A stretch of DNA of 64,000 nt, from positions 60,553,950-60,617,949 of the forward strand of contig CM069442.1 in the NCBI GenBank assembly GCA_035610835.1, written 5' to 3'. Under the pieces are notes generated by a model. The model ran no database searches, was not told where the DNA came from, and worked only from the letters and a program-made list of their open reading frames with translations. Origin of the DNA: Ophiura sarsii. Its lineage: Eukaryota > Echinodermata > Ophiuroidea > Amphilepidida > Ophiuridae. Of the stretch, positions 40,501 to 54,100 are shown piece by piece. Each line of letters begins with the position of its first letter. The stretch's first letter is position 1. The translations under genes were made by a program, and so were the position numbers.

Positions 40501-43500
40501 GTTGTATCACAGCATACACTTACAGTCTTTTACACAATTAATCGAACAAAATTTATCAAAGAAGGGTCAAAATTGTTTTACAAAGTTGTATCACAGCATA
40601 CAGTCTATTTATATGATGCAGCAGGTCTATCTCTTGCCATTTATTGTAAGAGGGGCAGGATTCAGTTTGGCATTTGTACTCAGAACTGAATAATGTCCGT
40701 CCGTGACAACATTTGTGTCCGTCCGTGACAACTTTTAATCACTGATTTAACTTATTTAATGACGCCATTGTTAAGTTTCATTTCTACATGAGAAAGGGGG
40801 TATATAGGGGAGATAGCTCACTATGTTTTTATTTTTTCTCTATTTCCTTGAAATGTGTCACGGACGGACAGCTCTGCATCAAAAAGTTATCACAAGGGCA
40901 GGGTAATTACTTCCCAGAACTTTTTTTCTGAAATATATTTCTTATTTAATGGGTAAATGTGCCATCTATCAATTTTTAATTTAAAAATATTGAAAATGTT
41001 TCATTAACATAAAATATGGCAAGGTCAACTTCTACTAAGAATGTCCGTCCATGACGCATCTTGTTTCTACCCCTTGGGCAATAATGGACTATTCCGAAAA
41101 CTTTCTGCATTGTTTCTTCTTTTGGAATGCAGTTTCAGTTAGCCAAGATGTTGTCCAATATTGTGAGGTACATTTCAATATCAATATCAAAAAGCATTTT
41201 TTTCACACCAATGTTAACCTTGAACAGATCACCCTCTGCTATCAAAGTGCCAAATTCTGCAACCTTTGAATATAACCATCACACTAGTTTTGGTATATTG
41301 TGATCCTTTTTAATTACTACTACTACTACTACTACTTATGTCGTTCTCGAACGGTCTTCGTGATGGCTCGCCAAACTACTCTGTCCCTCATGCATGCTTA
41401 CATCTCCTCATCATTCCTCAGTCCTGTGTCTTTCGCCAAGTTGTCCAAGTATGTTAACGCTGGGCGGCCGACAGATGTGTGTCCGTGTTTGGGTCTCCAT
41501 AGCAGCAGGTCGGATACAATCTCATTTTCTCTTCTCATGCAATGTCCTGCAAATCTCATCCTTCGATCTGTGATGTTTTCTGATACCTTTTGTAAGTTTC
41601 CATACAGGTCTTTGTTTGGTACCTTATCTTTCCAACTAATGTTGAGTGCAGTTCTCAGCATTCTAGTGTAGCATCCATCTAGAGATTTATTCAGTCTGTT
41701 GGTGATGGTCCATGTCTCAGCTCCATACAGTAGAACACTTTGAACAGTAGCTTGGAAAAGTCTGATTTTGATTTTTCGACAGAGGCTGGATTTCCACACT
41801 TTGTTCAGAGCATTGCAGGCCTTCCAAGCAAGTGCTTTACGTACTTTTATGTCATGCTGGCTACTACCAACCCAAGCTCCCAGGTACTTGAAGTCCTCTA
41901 CGTTGTCTAGGTTACTTCCATCAGAGGTTTTTAGCTGTACCGCTTGTGCTTGGTGGAATACCATGCATTTGGTTTTCTTGGCATTCATGTGGAGCCCAGT
42001 TTTGAGTGCTGCTTCCTCAACATATTTCAGCAACTTCGGTGCCTGCTCCTTAGTGTCAGAAAGTAACGCTATGTCATCTGCAAAGTCAAGATCAGTGACG
42101 TTCTTTGGCCCTATTCTTAGACTTTGTCTAGGCTTGAGGGTGAATCCTAGTTTAATTACTAAGACTGAAAAAAGATGACATACAATTTTTCTTACTATTT
42201 TGTAAGTATTTGATACCATTTTGTCATGTAAATAAGTGGCAATTTCAAAGTTCTTCAACATCTGTGTCCGTCCGTGACGCTAACAAATTTCCGTCTGTGA
42301 CACAGCTTGTTACAGGTCTACCCTTCTCCTGTAAAAAATAAATCTGTTTTCAAATGCTGTGTATCAAACCATGTATCTCACTTACTATTTGACCATGGAA
42401 AGCTTGAGGAATATGGAATTGTTTAAATAGAAATTAAGAAGAAGTACTAAAGGTCCGGAGAACCCTATTTGTATCTTGTCCGTAGTGTTGGGAAAAGACT
42501 AATATCTTGACTGCTTTTTATTACTAAGACTGAAAATTCATGACTTAACATTTTTCTTACTATTTTGTAAGTATTTGATACCATTTTTTCATACTAAAGT
42601 ATAAATAAGTGGCAATTTCAAAGTTTTTTATGTAGTTAACATTTGTGTCCGTCCGTGACAAAGTTTGTTACCCTACCCCTGTAAAAAATAAGAAATATTT
42701 TCATATGCTGTGTATCAGATATTCAAACCATGTATATTACTTACTATTTGACCTGGAAAGCATTGGGGAATATGGAGTTGACTAGATAGAAATTAAAAAG
42801 AAGCACTAAAAGGTAGAGAACCCTATTTCTATCTAGTCCGTCCGTGACACAAACATTTTCGTCGTTCTATTTTTAGTAACAAACCACACCTTATTTTTTT
42901 TTTTGTATTTCAATAAAGTTGATGATTCTCTATAACATTAAACATAAAAAGTTGAATAAATGTCAGTAGTTACTTTTTACAAACTGTTTTTCGCTCATGT
43001 TTTGCACAAACGTCCGTCCGTGACAAACCGATCAGCCTCAAGTACAAACAAATAAGATTGGGCTGATCACTATGATTATACGGCTCTACAAACTTACACA
43101 TACAGGTATGTGAGGCAGGAGCAGAGGTAAATGAAAGTTTTGAAGCTTCAATTTGTTTATGAAATTCCCATAATAGGGGGCGGGTGGATTGGGCAAATAT
43201 GTTTGAACACATGTTAAAGGGACATCAAGTGGTGTTGAAAATTTTAAATGTTTAAAAATTTACTTCAGAATTCAAGATGAACATTAAAAATTGCCATTAT
43301 TGTTGTTTCTACTAACAAAAACACAGCAAAACTTGATTAAAACAATATCATCGCTATTTATTGAAAAACGCCCTCTATGCAAATATGGTTCGCGTTATGT
43401 ATCACGTGTACTGCAGGGGGATACTGTCGGACGTAAAATGCTCGTCGCGGCTGTACGAGCATTTTTGAATCGACGTTTTCTTGTTCAAAGAGGGCTGATT

Positions 43501-46500
43501 TTTCTTAATCCTTATAGGTGTAAGTTCATACATGTAATACAATTATAAAAATAAACTAATCCCAGTTTTTATCATAATTGAGGGCGCAGCCTCCAACACA
43601 TCTCTTAGTGTCCCTTTAATATCCCCAGACCCCTGCTTATGCACATTACTAGGTCAAGTAAAGCATTCCAACTTTAAACATAGACCCATACCTAAGAATA
43701 CCATACAAAATTGTATCAAACAAGGCAGCTATTCATAAAACCTTACAAATGAAAGTCGGCTATTTCTCACACCTTTCAAAATAACATATAGAGCAGCTAT
43801 AAATGCAAAGCTGCTAATTCCTTATACCCTAAAAAATAACAAATAGAGCAGCTATTAATGCAAAGCAGCTATTACCTATTATAATACCTTACAATATAAA
43901 GCAGAGCACTGTTCCAAATGCAAAGCGGCTAAAACACCATAAAGCAGCTATTAATGCTATTATTACCTGTACCTTGCAAAATAACTTATAAAGCAGCTAA
44001 TACTGCTCCTTAAACAAAATAATGTAAAATAAAAATATCAAAGCGCTTTATTTGAACTTTAATTGAACTGAAATTTAAATGAAAGTAACTATCAAATAAT
44101 AGGGAACTCGCAACTCGCATGTGACAACTCGCATGTGACAACTCGCAAATGTCAACTCGCATTTTTAACTCGCAACTCGCATTTTTCAACTCGCAACTCG
44201 TAACTCGCAACTTGAACTCGCAAAATATAACTCGCAACTCGCACATTTCAACTCGCAACTTGCAACTCGCAACTCGAACTCGCAAAATCCAACTCGCAAC
44301 TCGCACATTTCAACTCGCAACTTGCAACTAGCAACTCGCAAAATCCAACTCGCAACTCGCACATTTCAACTCGCAACTTGCAACTCGCAACTTGCAACTC
44401 GCAACTTGAACTCGCAACTTGCACTCGCAACTCGAACTCACAACTATCAACTCGCAACTCGCACATTATCCAAACCCACAGGTAGCAAATGTGACACTGC
44501 TATTGGAAGTAACATTACCAATTTGACATCTTGGTATGCAGGACACTTAAAATGAACGTGATTGAAAATACAGAAATTGCAGGTTTACATCAACCATATG
44601 GATTGTTTAGGGTAGTTGTCACACCCGTTACAACATATACTTACTTTGGAAATATACACATAGTTCAAAATGTAACCATACAAAATGTATTAGATATACT
44701 TTAGAGGTAGAGGAAATAGGAGAGAGTAGAGAGTAGGGTTACGGTAGGGGTTAGGGTAGGGAAGGGGTAGGGAAGGGGTAGGGTAGGGAAGGGGTAGGGT
44801 AGGGAAGGGGTAGGGTAGGGGTAGGGTAGGTAAGGGTAGGGGTTTAGGGTTAGGGTTAGGGTTAGGGTAGGGTAGGGCAAGGGTAGGGCAAGGATAGGGT
44901 AGGGTAGGGTAGGGTAGGGTAGGGTAGGGTAGGGTAGGGTAGGGTAGGGTAGGGTAGGGTAGGGTAGGGTAGGGTAGGGTACATGTAGGGTATAATTTTC
45001 AAGACCTGCAATCAGGGGATACCCTGCTACTCTAACTTCAGATATCTCAAATGACTTTACCAGGACAACTGGCATTATGCATCCTGCTAATATACTTGAC
45101 CCTGTCTTAACCTTGGTCAATGAACTTCTCTACATGCAGCCCACTAAGATTACTGATGATGATAGAAATGGGATTGGAATGAACTTGTAAATGCCATACT
45201 TAAGATCATTATTGGTAATACCACGATTATGAAGCTACAAGTAGTAGTTTCATGGTTGAACTTTGTTTGAGCATGGTTTGAGCAAAGTGGTTTTTATTAG
45301 GCCATTATTTTTGCATTAACAGTGACCTGAAATACTACGAGGGGTGGGGTTACTCAAACATAAGGATGTGCTGGAATCTTATTTGGCAACACAATTCTAT
45401 AATCTATCCTCCGGGACCATCGGGATGTATCGCATCTGAAAACTATCTAAAGATAATATATTTGGAGGATATAAATGTAGACGTTTCTGAAAATGACATG
45501 CAAATAACACACTTTGTGTAGAACTTATTTTAGATTAAAAAGGTTTACTCTTTTTGGCAGCACAGGTTTCTAACCTCATCAGTTCCTTCCTTAACAAATC
45601 TCCATTTTGCCAGTTCAAGAGGAAATGACCCACATCAGAAAAATCTTACTATTCTGTAATTTTTTTAACCAACACATTTTCACTTTCCAGTACAGGCAGT
45701 ATGAATGAATGAACAACTCCCATCTTTGACTGAAATACTTTTACATATTTTTAAATACACAAGTTGGTGGAAAACATGTGACATTTAGTAACTGGGTAAC
45801 TTGCAGTAAGGTAAGGGCATCAAGATTCCATGAGATCAGAAAAGGGATTACAGGTCATCCATGTCTGATGCTACTACCAGTAGTTTGGGTCAAAGTTCAA
45901 GCCTATATAGTGAAAATATATCTGCATAGAGCATATATTGTTCAGTACCAAAGAAGTTTTCAAGAAAAAATATTTAAAGAGGAAAATGGTGACTTCCAAC
46001 ATTTTCAAAATTTTGAAAAAGAGATAATTTTTTTAACAGAATCAAGTTTATGATGAATGTATTCTGAACCCCCCCCCCCCCCCACCCCTATTGTATGGGT
46101 GAATATAGAAATGCTTTATCATATTCATTCTTGTGTCAATACATTAATGTGAATTGGTCTGCCATGCAGTTAAAAAAAACCCTGTTTAATGGTTAAAAGG
46201 TGATTTCCCTGACATTTCCCTTGAAAATCTAATGATGCATCTAATCTACAAACAAGCGCCCAAGGCTGGTATCTGCCTCCACGAATTGCCTTGAAGAATG
46301 TCCTTCTGCTGCAATGCCTTAACCCTAATTCTACTACACCACACAGCAACATTGCGGGAAAAAATGTTTTTATATATAACCGGCGTGCAGGTTTTTGGGC
46401 TACAAAACGGACCCATGCTATATAACGAGGTGACCTTTCTGGTGAATTTTGGGGGTCTGAAAAGAAATCTGTTGCCAAGTGTGGTGATCTAGAGTTAGGG

Positions 46501-48128
46501 TTATACAGCAATTTTCATTCCAAAATTTTGTAATTTTCATAATAGATAACCCTAACTCTACTACACCACACAGCAACTGTGCGGGAAAAAATGTTTTATA
46601 ACCCGGCGTTCAGGTTTTTGGGCTAAAAAACGGACATAGGCTATATAACGAGGCGAATATACTCGCCGAGTGTCGACTGACAGCCGTGGTGTAGTGGCTA
46701 GGATCTGGACCCCCCCTGCTGGAGGTTCTGTGGTTCAAATCCCTGGGGGATCGGGGTGACCTTTCTGGTGAATTTTGGGGTCGGAAAAGAAATCTGTTGC
46801 AGTGTGGTGATCTAGAGTTAGGGTTATTCCATAAGTATGGAGAGGTCTTTGCTCAATCCACTTCATTTCATACCAAAATTGTGACCAGTCGCGTCAAAAA
46901 GGACAGGTTGTCGGCAAACACAATTTTGAGGGCATTATATTTGGTGAAATATAAAGAAAATAAAAGACAAAAATATGCTTCTTCAATTCATATCGTGTGA
47001 TTACAAGGTCTGATTACATTCAACATGGTATCATTTCAAAGCTTAAAATGTTCTCTTTCAAGTCATACCAATAATTCAGAATTGATCCTTGCCTCCAACA
47101 TGTCTATTTTGACATGACAGGTCACAATTAGGTATGTGACACTGTTACTTAGAGCATTTGAAAATGACAAACTATTTTTTCAGCAAAAAACAACATTAGG
47201 CCTTTTGATGAAAGGATTTAAGAACCACAAGCTAATTTTTACTCACATTTTGAGGTTTAGCAGGGGGGGGGGGGGGCAAAAAGGTTAAGATTCTTCGTAA
47301 GTGTGACTTCAGGGTCAAAAATTTGTCACAGGTTGCAAGAATCCATTACCATTCTTGCAATTTGCGAGAATGTGTAGATTCTCCTCCATTCAAACTACAA
47401 AAATCAACTTGGATTCTAGCTTGCAACACAAATTTTTGACCCTGGACTTATGAAGAGTGATTTTTGAACTCTTCTTAAGGGGGGACTTAAAGGAAGTTTT
47501 TGATTTGATTTTTTGAATTTTGCGAGTGCTGTAATTATTGAACTATTAATCTAATGCATATAAAAGTATACATTTTTGGAAAGGATATGGATCAGAGAAT
47601 CCAAATTTTGTATTAATTTTGACCAAAAAAGTAGATTTTTTGAGAAAATCACAAAATTCACTTTTTTGACCCAAATGTTTTTGAACAAAGCTAACAAAAA
47701 TAATTTTGAGTAAAAAATGGCCAAATCACTTGATAATGATGTTAATACAATAATAAAGGGAAGATTTTTTTTAAAACCTTATCTAATATTTTTGGAAATT
47801 TTGACCAAAAAGTGTCAAAATTTCAAAAAATATTGGATTAAGTTCAACAACAAAAAATCGTCCCTTCATTAGTGTCTTCACATCATCATCAAGTGATTTG
47901 GGCATTTTTAACTCAAAATTATGTTTGTTAGCTTTGTTCAACAAAATTGGGTCAAAAAAGTGATTTTTTTTTGTGTGTGATTTTCTCAAAAAAAATCAAC
48001 ATTTTTGGTCAAAATTGATGCCATAAATGGATTCTCTGACCAAAATCCCATCCAAAAATGTATACTTTTATATGCATTTGACTAATAGTTCAATAATTAC
48101 AGCACTCACAAAATTCCAAAACTTCCTT

Positions 48129-48169
<41 letters not shown>

Positions 48170-51100
48170 TTAAAGGTAGATGTTCCGATTTTCAACTTGA
48201 AGTTTTCTATTCTACATGAAAGGTCATCCTTAAAAAAGTCGTGTTCCAAAGTTTGAGTTGCATAGCTCTAATGGTTCTTATTTTAGACGCACAAGATGCT
48301 GTGAACTGTACCCATTGAGTAGTACACAAACTATATCGGTGGTTACCACCATTCGCGGTAATGCGACGTTATTTCATCGATTTCTCCGTAATTATACCGA
48401 TTTAGGCCGTCAAATTTCAGTATGATGATGAGAAAAATACGAGCTTTCATATGATATGAAAATATCCGTATGTTTGAAATAATTCTGTGTTACGAAAATG
48501 TGATCGGGTCATCTACCTTTAAGTCTTGTTAAGATAACACTAAATAATTCATCCTAAATTAAGCTTTATGAAGTAGGACCCTCATCTAAAGGGTCCTATT
48601 CCATGAAAAATGAATTGTTCCACATTATTCATACAAAGAGTATTAAGAATAACTCATCTTCAGATTAATCTATAACTTTTATGAAATAGGGTCAAGATCA
48701 GTTTATGTGTTCAAAATTGAATGTCATAAAACATGACCATAGTACTTTCAGCACTGCTTTCACAATTATTTATATGACCCATTTAGCTCAATTGGAGCAT
48801 ACGTACATGTATAGGGTGAGTCAAAAAAAAGTTTACTCAACTTCAGCGATTTCTGTAGAATAAAGTATTCGTTTGTTTTCAAAACAATTTAATACGGTAT
48901 AAAGACAAATCAATTAGCTTTAATATGAATTTTATCTGGTTTAGATTGGTTGAGGGAAACTTATTTTATGCTGTTTTGAATAAAAGTGACCAATTTAACG
49001 TCCGAACACGCTTCCAGATCTTGACCATTATATTTCATAAGATACGACCAATAAAAAATTACAATACAGACAGCGAAAGGATCAATTCCTTTGTTATGAA
49101 ATGATTAAAGTGTGGTAATTGTGTCATAAATAGGCCTTAAAGCTGTCTATTGTTTAATCTATTGGAGACAATTTTGAACAAGTCTATTGTCTACTTAATT
49201 CTTTTAATAAACAAGATGTGTAATGCTTTATATCATAATCCTAGTAAACATTATTAAGCTCGTTAAGCTTGAAATTAAAAACCGTGTTTTTGGTGAAAAA
49301 ACAGCTCCTGTACAGAAATAGTAATATTTACTTAACGGTATCATCAAATAGCGTGATTTTTTTCCTGATGGTAGCAAAGAAATGGCGCAATCATTTAAAG
49401 TTTTGTTTGCCTTGATTTTGTGGTCAGAAATATTTTTTTAGATTTTTTCAATTAGGGTAAACTTTTTTTTGACTCACCCTGTACTACAATTTCTGAAACA
49501 TAGCTCAATGCCTCACTACATGTATACAGTTTTTTACTTTCAATGGGATCTAAGGCAAAAAAAAAAAAGGTTTGTCTCAGATGACATGAGAGACTGAAAA
49601 TCTAATGCGGTCTGCAGATTTTTTGATTTTTTTTCCAGTTCACACCTGATCTTGCATTGTTTAGCCAGGTATAGAAGCACAAATTTACGAGTTTCCAGGT
49701 CTACCCAAATGATGGGATAAATGTCAAGTTAAATCAATCGATCAATTGCAAAATTGTGTGGAAAAACTTTTTTGATGTAAACAAAAGTGTATATTGTTAA
49801 TCTTTTCGACAATCTGGGTTTTTTTAACATCGCGATTATTTGCTTTGCTTCATTCAATACACATTCGTGCGCTAGAGTCTTCAATCGATGTGTAATTGAT
49901 CACAGATGAATTGATGTGTAATTGAGGCAATATGGGGACCCTAACTATTATATTCCCGATATGTTATTTTTACCATGTTACACTTTAGCAGTACATTTCG
50001 GTTTGGTACCACCTACATTTTTGTAGGGTTCACAGATCGCACATGGTATCATATCTGTGCGCCCTCATGCGTCGCTATTGCGGAATGGAAGGCTGAATAA
50101 CGTCACAGCGCTAGTAACCGTGCGGTAATATTGAAGACTGGGGAATGTGCATTAATTTTTGACCGTATGATTATGACATTTTGACAGACGAAAACAACCG
50201 CATGAACCAGGATAGTTGGGGCCTATTTACCTGATATTTGGGGAAAAAAACACACTACAAAAACATGAAAAAACATGGGGAAACAAGTTAACATGGGTGG
50301 TTTTGGTAAAGCGCACAGGTCATTTGAGACAAACTTTTTTTCTTTTTTTGGCCTAATGACCAACAGAATATTTTATTTTATTTTATACTACTTCCTCCAT
50401 CACTAGTTTCATACATGAAATAAACTTTGTTCAAACCTGTGATGGGCTGCTAAACAATAACTTTTCAAAACAATTACAAAACATCAAATATTTATAGAGC
50501 AATAAGTTATCAAACTAGGCTTGATTTCAAATCATATGTTCAGTAACACTACAGGCCATGTGCAGCATGTCTAGCCAACATGTAGCAAGGGGTCCTTGTA
50601 CCAGAACACAGAATCCTGCTCTCTGTTACAGTTTATACACATGACCTATTTCGAACTAAATTGCCAAATTTGGCCTGGTTTTATAGGCTGTTCAGATCAA
50701 AACCATAAGATGTGAGTGCTTGAAAGAGGAAAATTGCCATCATTCAAAATCAACAGGCTGGCATGCTTGGAAAGTTTACTTCTCTACTGTACAAGGGCAG
50801 AAAAAAGACGGAAAGACAAAATGAAAATGAAAATGAATCTGCTGAAAAAGAGGAAACTCCCTTTCAATGAACCTTACGGAGTGTTCAGAAATACTTTAAT
50901 ACTTTGGTGGGGTGGGGTGGGGGGGGGGGCTGGGCAAAATGAGGGGGCCCAAAAAGGTTTGAAGTTGCCAAAAGGGGAGGACCAAAAAGTTGTTGGTACA
51001 TAAAGGGGGGTGGGTCACAAAAGTTTGGCCAAATGGATACTATAACGCCTGGATGGACAAAAATAATTGCGCGCATAACACGCTTTAGTTTATAATTGTT

Positions 51101-54100
51101 CAATTTTAAAAAGGCAAGAGGTGTAGAAAGACAATTTGTGTAGAAAAAAAATAAAACCCACTACACAAGAATATTTTTGTGAACTTTTATTTTAGAGGTC
51201 AAAGAGAACATTTTCATTTTGGGGTGTAAAATGAAACTTGGATCATGATAGGGTAGGCAACGTCCGGACCGACCATTGCAAATTGTGTCAATAAAGTTTT
51301 TCAACTTGTTAAGGGGGGGGGGGGGGTCAAAAAGTCTTATTTTTTTATTTTAATATTTTTTCAACACCAAGTAAAGTGCCTTTTTACTTGACAGTAATAG
51401 GCGGTACAATGACTTGAACAGTGATGTACGCGGCGGTGTAACGTGTCACCAAGAGAAGAATGTATGTCAAATTGAGGCACTATTCACACAAAATGCTTGA
51501 AAAGGGTTTTATTTACTTGCATAATAATCCTAACCCCAGCAGCATGTTTTTTGGACTATCAGTGGAGAAAAACTGGTCACATTTTTATATCTTTTTTTTG
51601 TGCATTTTTCTTTTCTCTTTTTTGGTGGGGGGGGGGGGGGGGACCTGGCATCGCCGGCACCGGGGATCGAACCCAAGTCACCTGCACTGAGCTATTAAAG
51701 GTTAAAAAAGAGTTGTGTTGCCCTCATCCATTTTTTAGATTTTTTTTTTAAAGATTTTATTTTTAAAGTTTTTTTTTTTTTTTTTTTTTAAGATTTGAAC
51801 ACTATTTTTACCTATCTTCCGGTTCATAAATTTGTGTAAAAGCCAACGAAACCCAGAAAACCAAACAACAAGCTCGGGTTTGTTACTCCACGCACGAGAA
51901 AGAAAATGCAACTAGTATATTGTTTTTATTTAGTCTCATTCTCCCCATCGTTGTCTTTAATTCAGTATATAATATAATAATATGTGGATATTCCATACTA
52001 CAGCCAGTAAACTCGGTGAGTGTGACCACAGATTCGCCTGGTCACTAAATTTGGCTCTTTTTAAAGTTCAAAAATTGAAGAATGTAGGCCTGTATGCCAT
52101 TTTTACTGCATGATTGGCTATCAAATTATTTGTTACATGTTAACATTATACAGTACAATTAACAATGTTTACGCTTTACAATTAAAGATTAGACAGGGTT
52201 ACTTAAGACATCAAGTTCCACTATACTTGAGTTCCTGTCACTGGGCTATTATAGTATTAACTCTCGATAAGGTGTGTTACTATTTTGCTATATTGAATGA
52301 TAGTTAACCAAGGCATCTTAACTAGTAGGCCAACAAGTTTGAAAATTGAGGTATGCCTAGAAGATTTGGCACATGCTCTCCTGTGATTTACATCAGTATT
52401 TATGTTTACATGTACATTTAACCATTTGGCCCAAGACATTTTACGTTTTTGATGCAAATTTTTAGGGCAAATATCAAAACTGGAGCCAATGACCTCTAAA
52501 CAATGCATTCAGACACTTCAGGTAGTTTCAGACAAATACAATTATGATTTACTGTTGGTAAACACAGCATGTGACTTCAAGTTCAAAAGAGTGCCCATGA
52601 GTCATTCCATAAAATGTTATAGTACTGACATACATGTCATTCCCCATCAGTAGGAAAGGGTCTTGTATTGATTGGAGGTACAAACCAGGTTTTACAGTGA
52701 AGAGGTGCTTGACCCAAATAAAAGCGATTGTATTTTATTTCCTTAAATTAAAAGAAAAGCATAAAGAGACCTGCGGGGGGGGGGGGGGGGGGGCACTCAA
52801 CTTTTTGGGGGTAGGGGTGTGCCGCACAGGGTCTCAAAAAGGAGAGCTGCAGAACTGAACTGAGAGGATTTTATGACGAAAAATAGGGTCTTAGGAACTG
52901 ATTTTTCAAAAAAGTAGGTCTTGAGAACTGGCCTATAGTTTCAATTTTGATTAGCAAAAACGCAACTTTTCGATTTGGGGTTTTAGAACGCAACATTTTC
53001 GAAGAATTGGATCTTTGGACACGCAACATTTTGTGATTTTTGAATTTTCAATAAAATTGAGGGTCTAAAAAACTGATGCAGGCTCAAAAGGGGGGTCATA
53101 AGAGCTACTTGTAGCAGCAGAGGGTGAAAAAGGGAGTCTTCAGCGCTGCACATAAAACTTACAACAAACTTTTCAGGTATCGTATACATTGGTATGTTTT
53201 CTGCAGTTTAACCCTATTGTTGTCAATGAAGCATGCACAATATCGCCCAAATACACCTTCCTGACAACGCAAATTCGAATAAATACCGCCTTCGGTGGAA
53301 AAATTAAATAATGGACAATGCTGTGCTTATATACTGCCATATACCACGACTGGGCACGTTGGTACCACCCGGCGTGGAAGTTTTTCGCTGAAAAAAATGG
53401 ACCCACTCCATACAGTCTGGGCAATACACTGCTCAGACTGTGCTTGGAAGGCGTGGTGTAGCGGGGGATTGGAAGCTCCACGTGCTGGAGGTCCCCGGGG
53501 GGGATCGGGGGGGATATTTTGGTCGATTTTCCACGTTGAAGAAAAAATTCTGAAAAAAGTGGGGGGTAGAGTTAGGGTTAATACTATATAGTTCTGCCCA
53601 TCTGTTATTTTCGTTTGATCGCCCCTTTCCTTTTTAAAAGAATCTTTATTCAATAAAAAAAAGTTATGGATGAAATGAAAAAGAAAGAAAAAGGAACATA
53701 ATAGAATTCCTAAAGGAAGCGCGAGGGGACGGGAAATTACTTTATTTTTTTACTTGGCCTTTAAACCTGATATACTGATCATAGACTGGTAGTATTTTTC
53801 CTAAAGTTAATAGTGGTTTTAAAATTTAAAAATAAAGATGATGCCATGGTAAAAAATAGCTATATTAAAATCATCACATATTTCTTGTTTTAATAATAAT
53901 ATTGTTTTTATGACTGCCGTCGGTTATTTGGGTTGGGGGGGGGGGGGGGTGTGTTGATAAACAAGAAAATTGGGTCACAATGATGGAAGTGGAACCAATG
54001 TATACACTTATAAAATCTAACATAGACAGTACATGACTACATGTACAGTCTACATGCTGTACTCAACCATCTCCCATAGGCCATAGTATTGCGATTCATT

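Larger units (their letters stand above)
38574..43065. mobile_element. Unclassified 4.5-kb element rich in GTCCGTCCGTGAC
   Basis: The outer ends are inverted (caagtgaggctgatcggtt at 38593 and aaccgatcagcctcaagt near 43025). Inside, arms at about 38594-39290 and 40600-41240 are long inverted repeats, and 42155-42480 / 42520-42850 are a direct tandem pair. The 13-mer GTCCGTCCGTGAC or a close variant occurs about 13 times, in both orientations and paired across the arms. Two LINE pieces have inserted. No protein of its own is recognised. Confidence 0.6.

Noticed and set aside
44701..45120. 139-codon minus-strand frame with PYPTL repeats
   Set aside because: It is a translation of the TAGGG pentamer array, in which frames stay open by composition.
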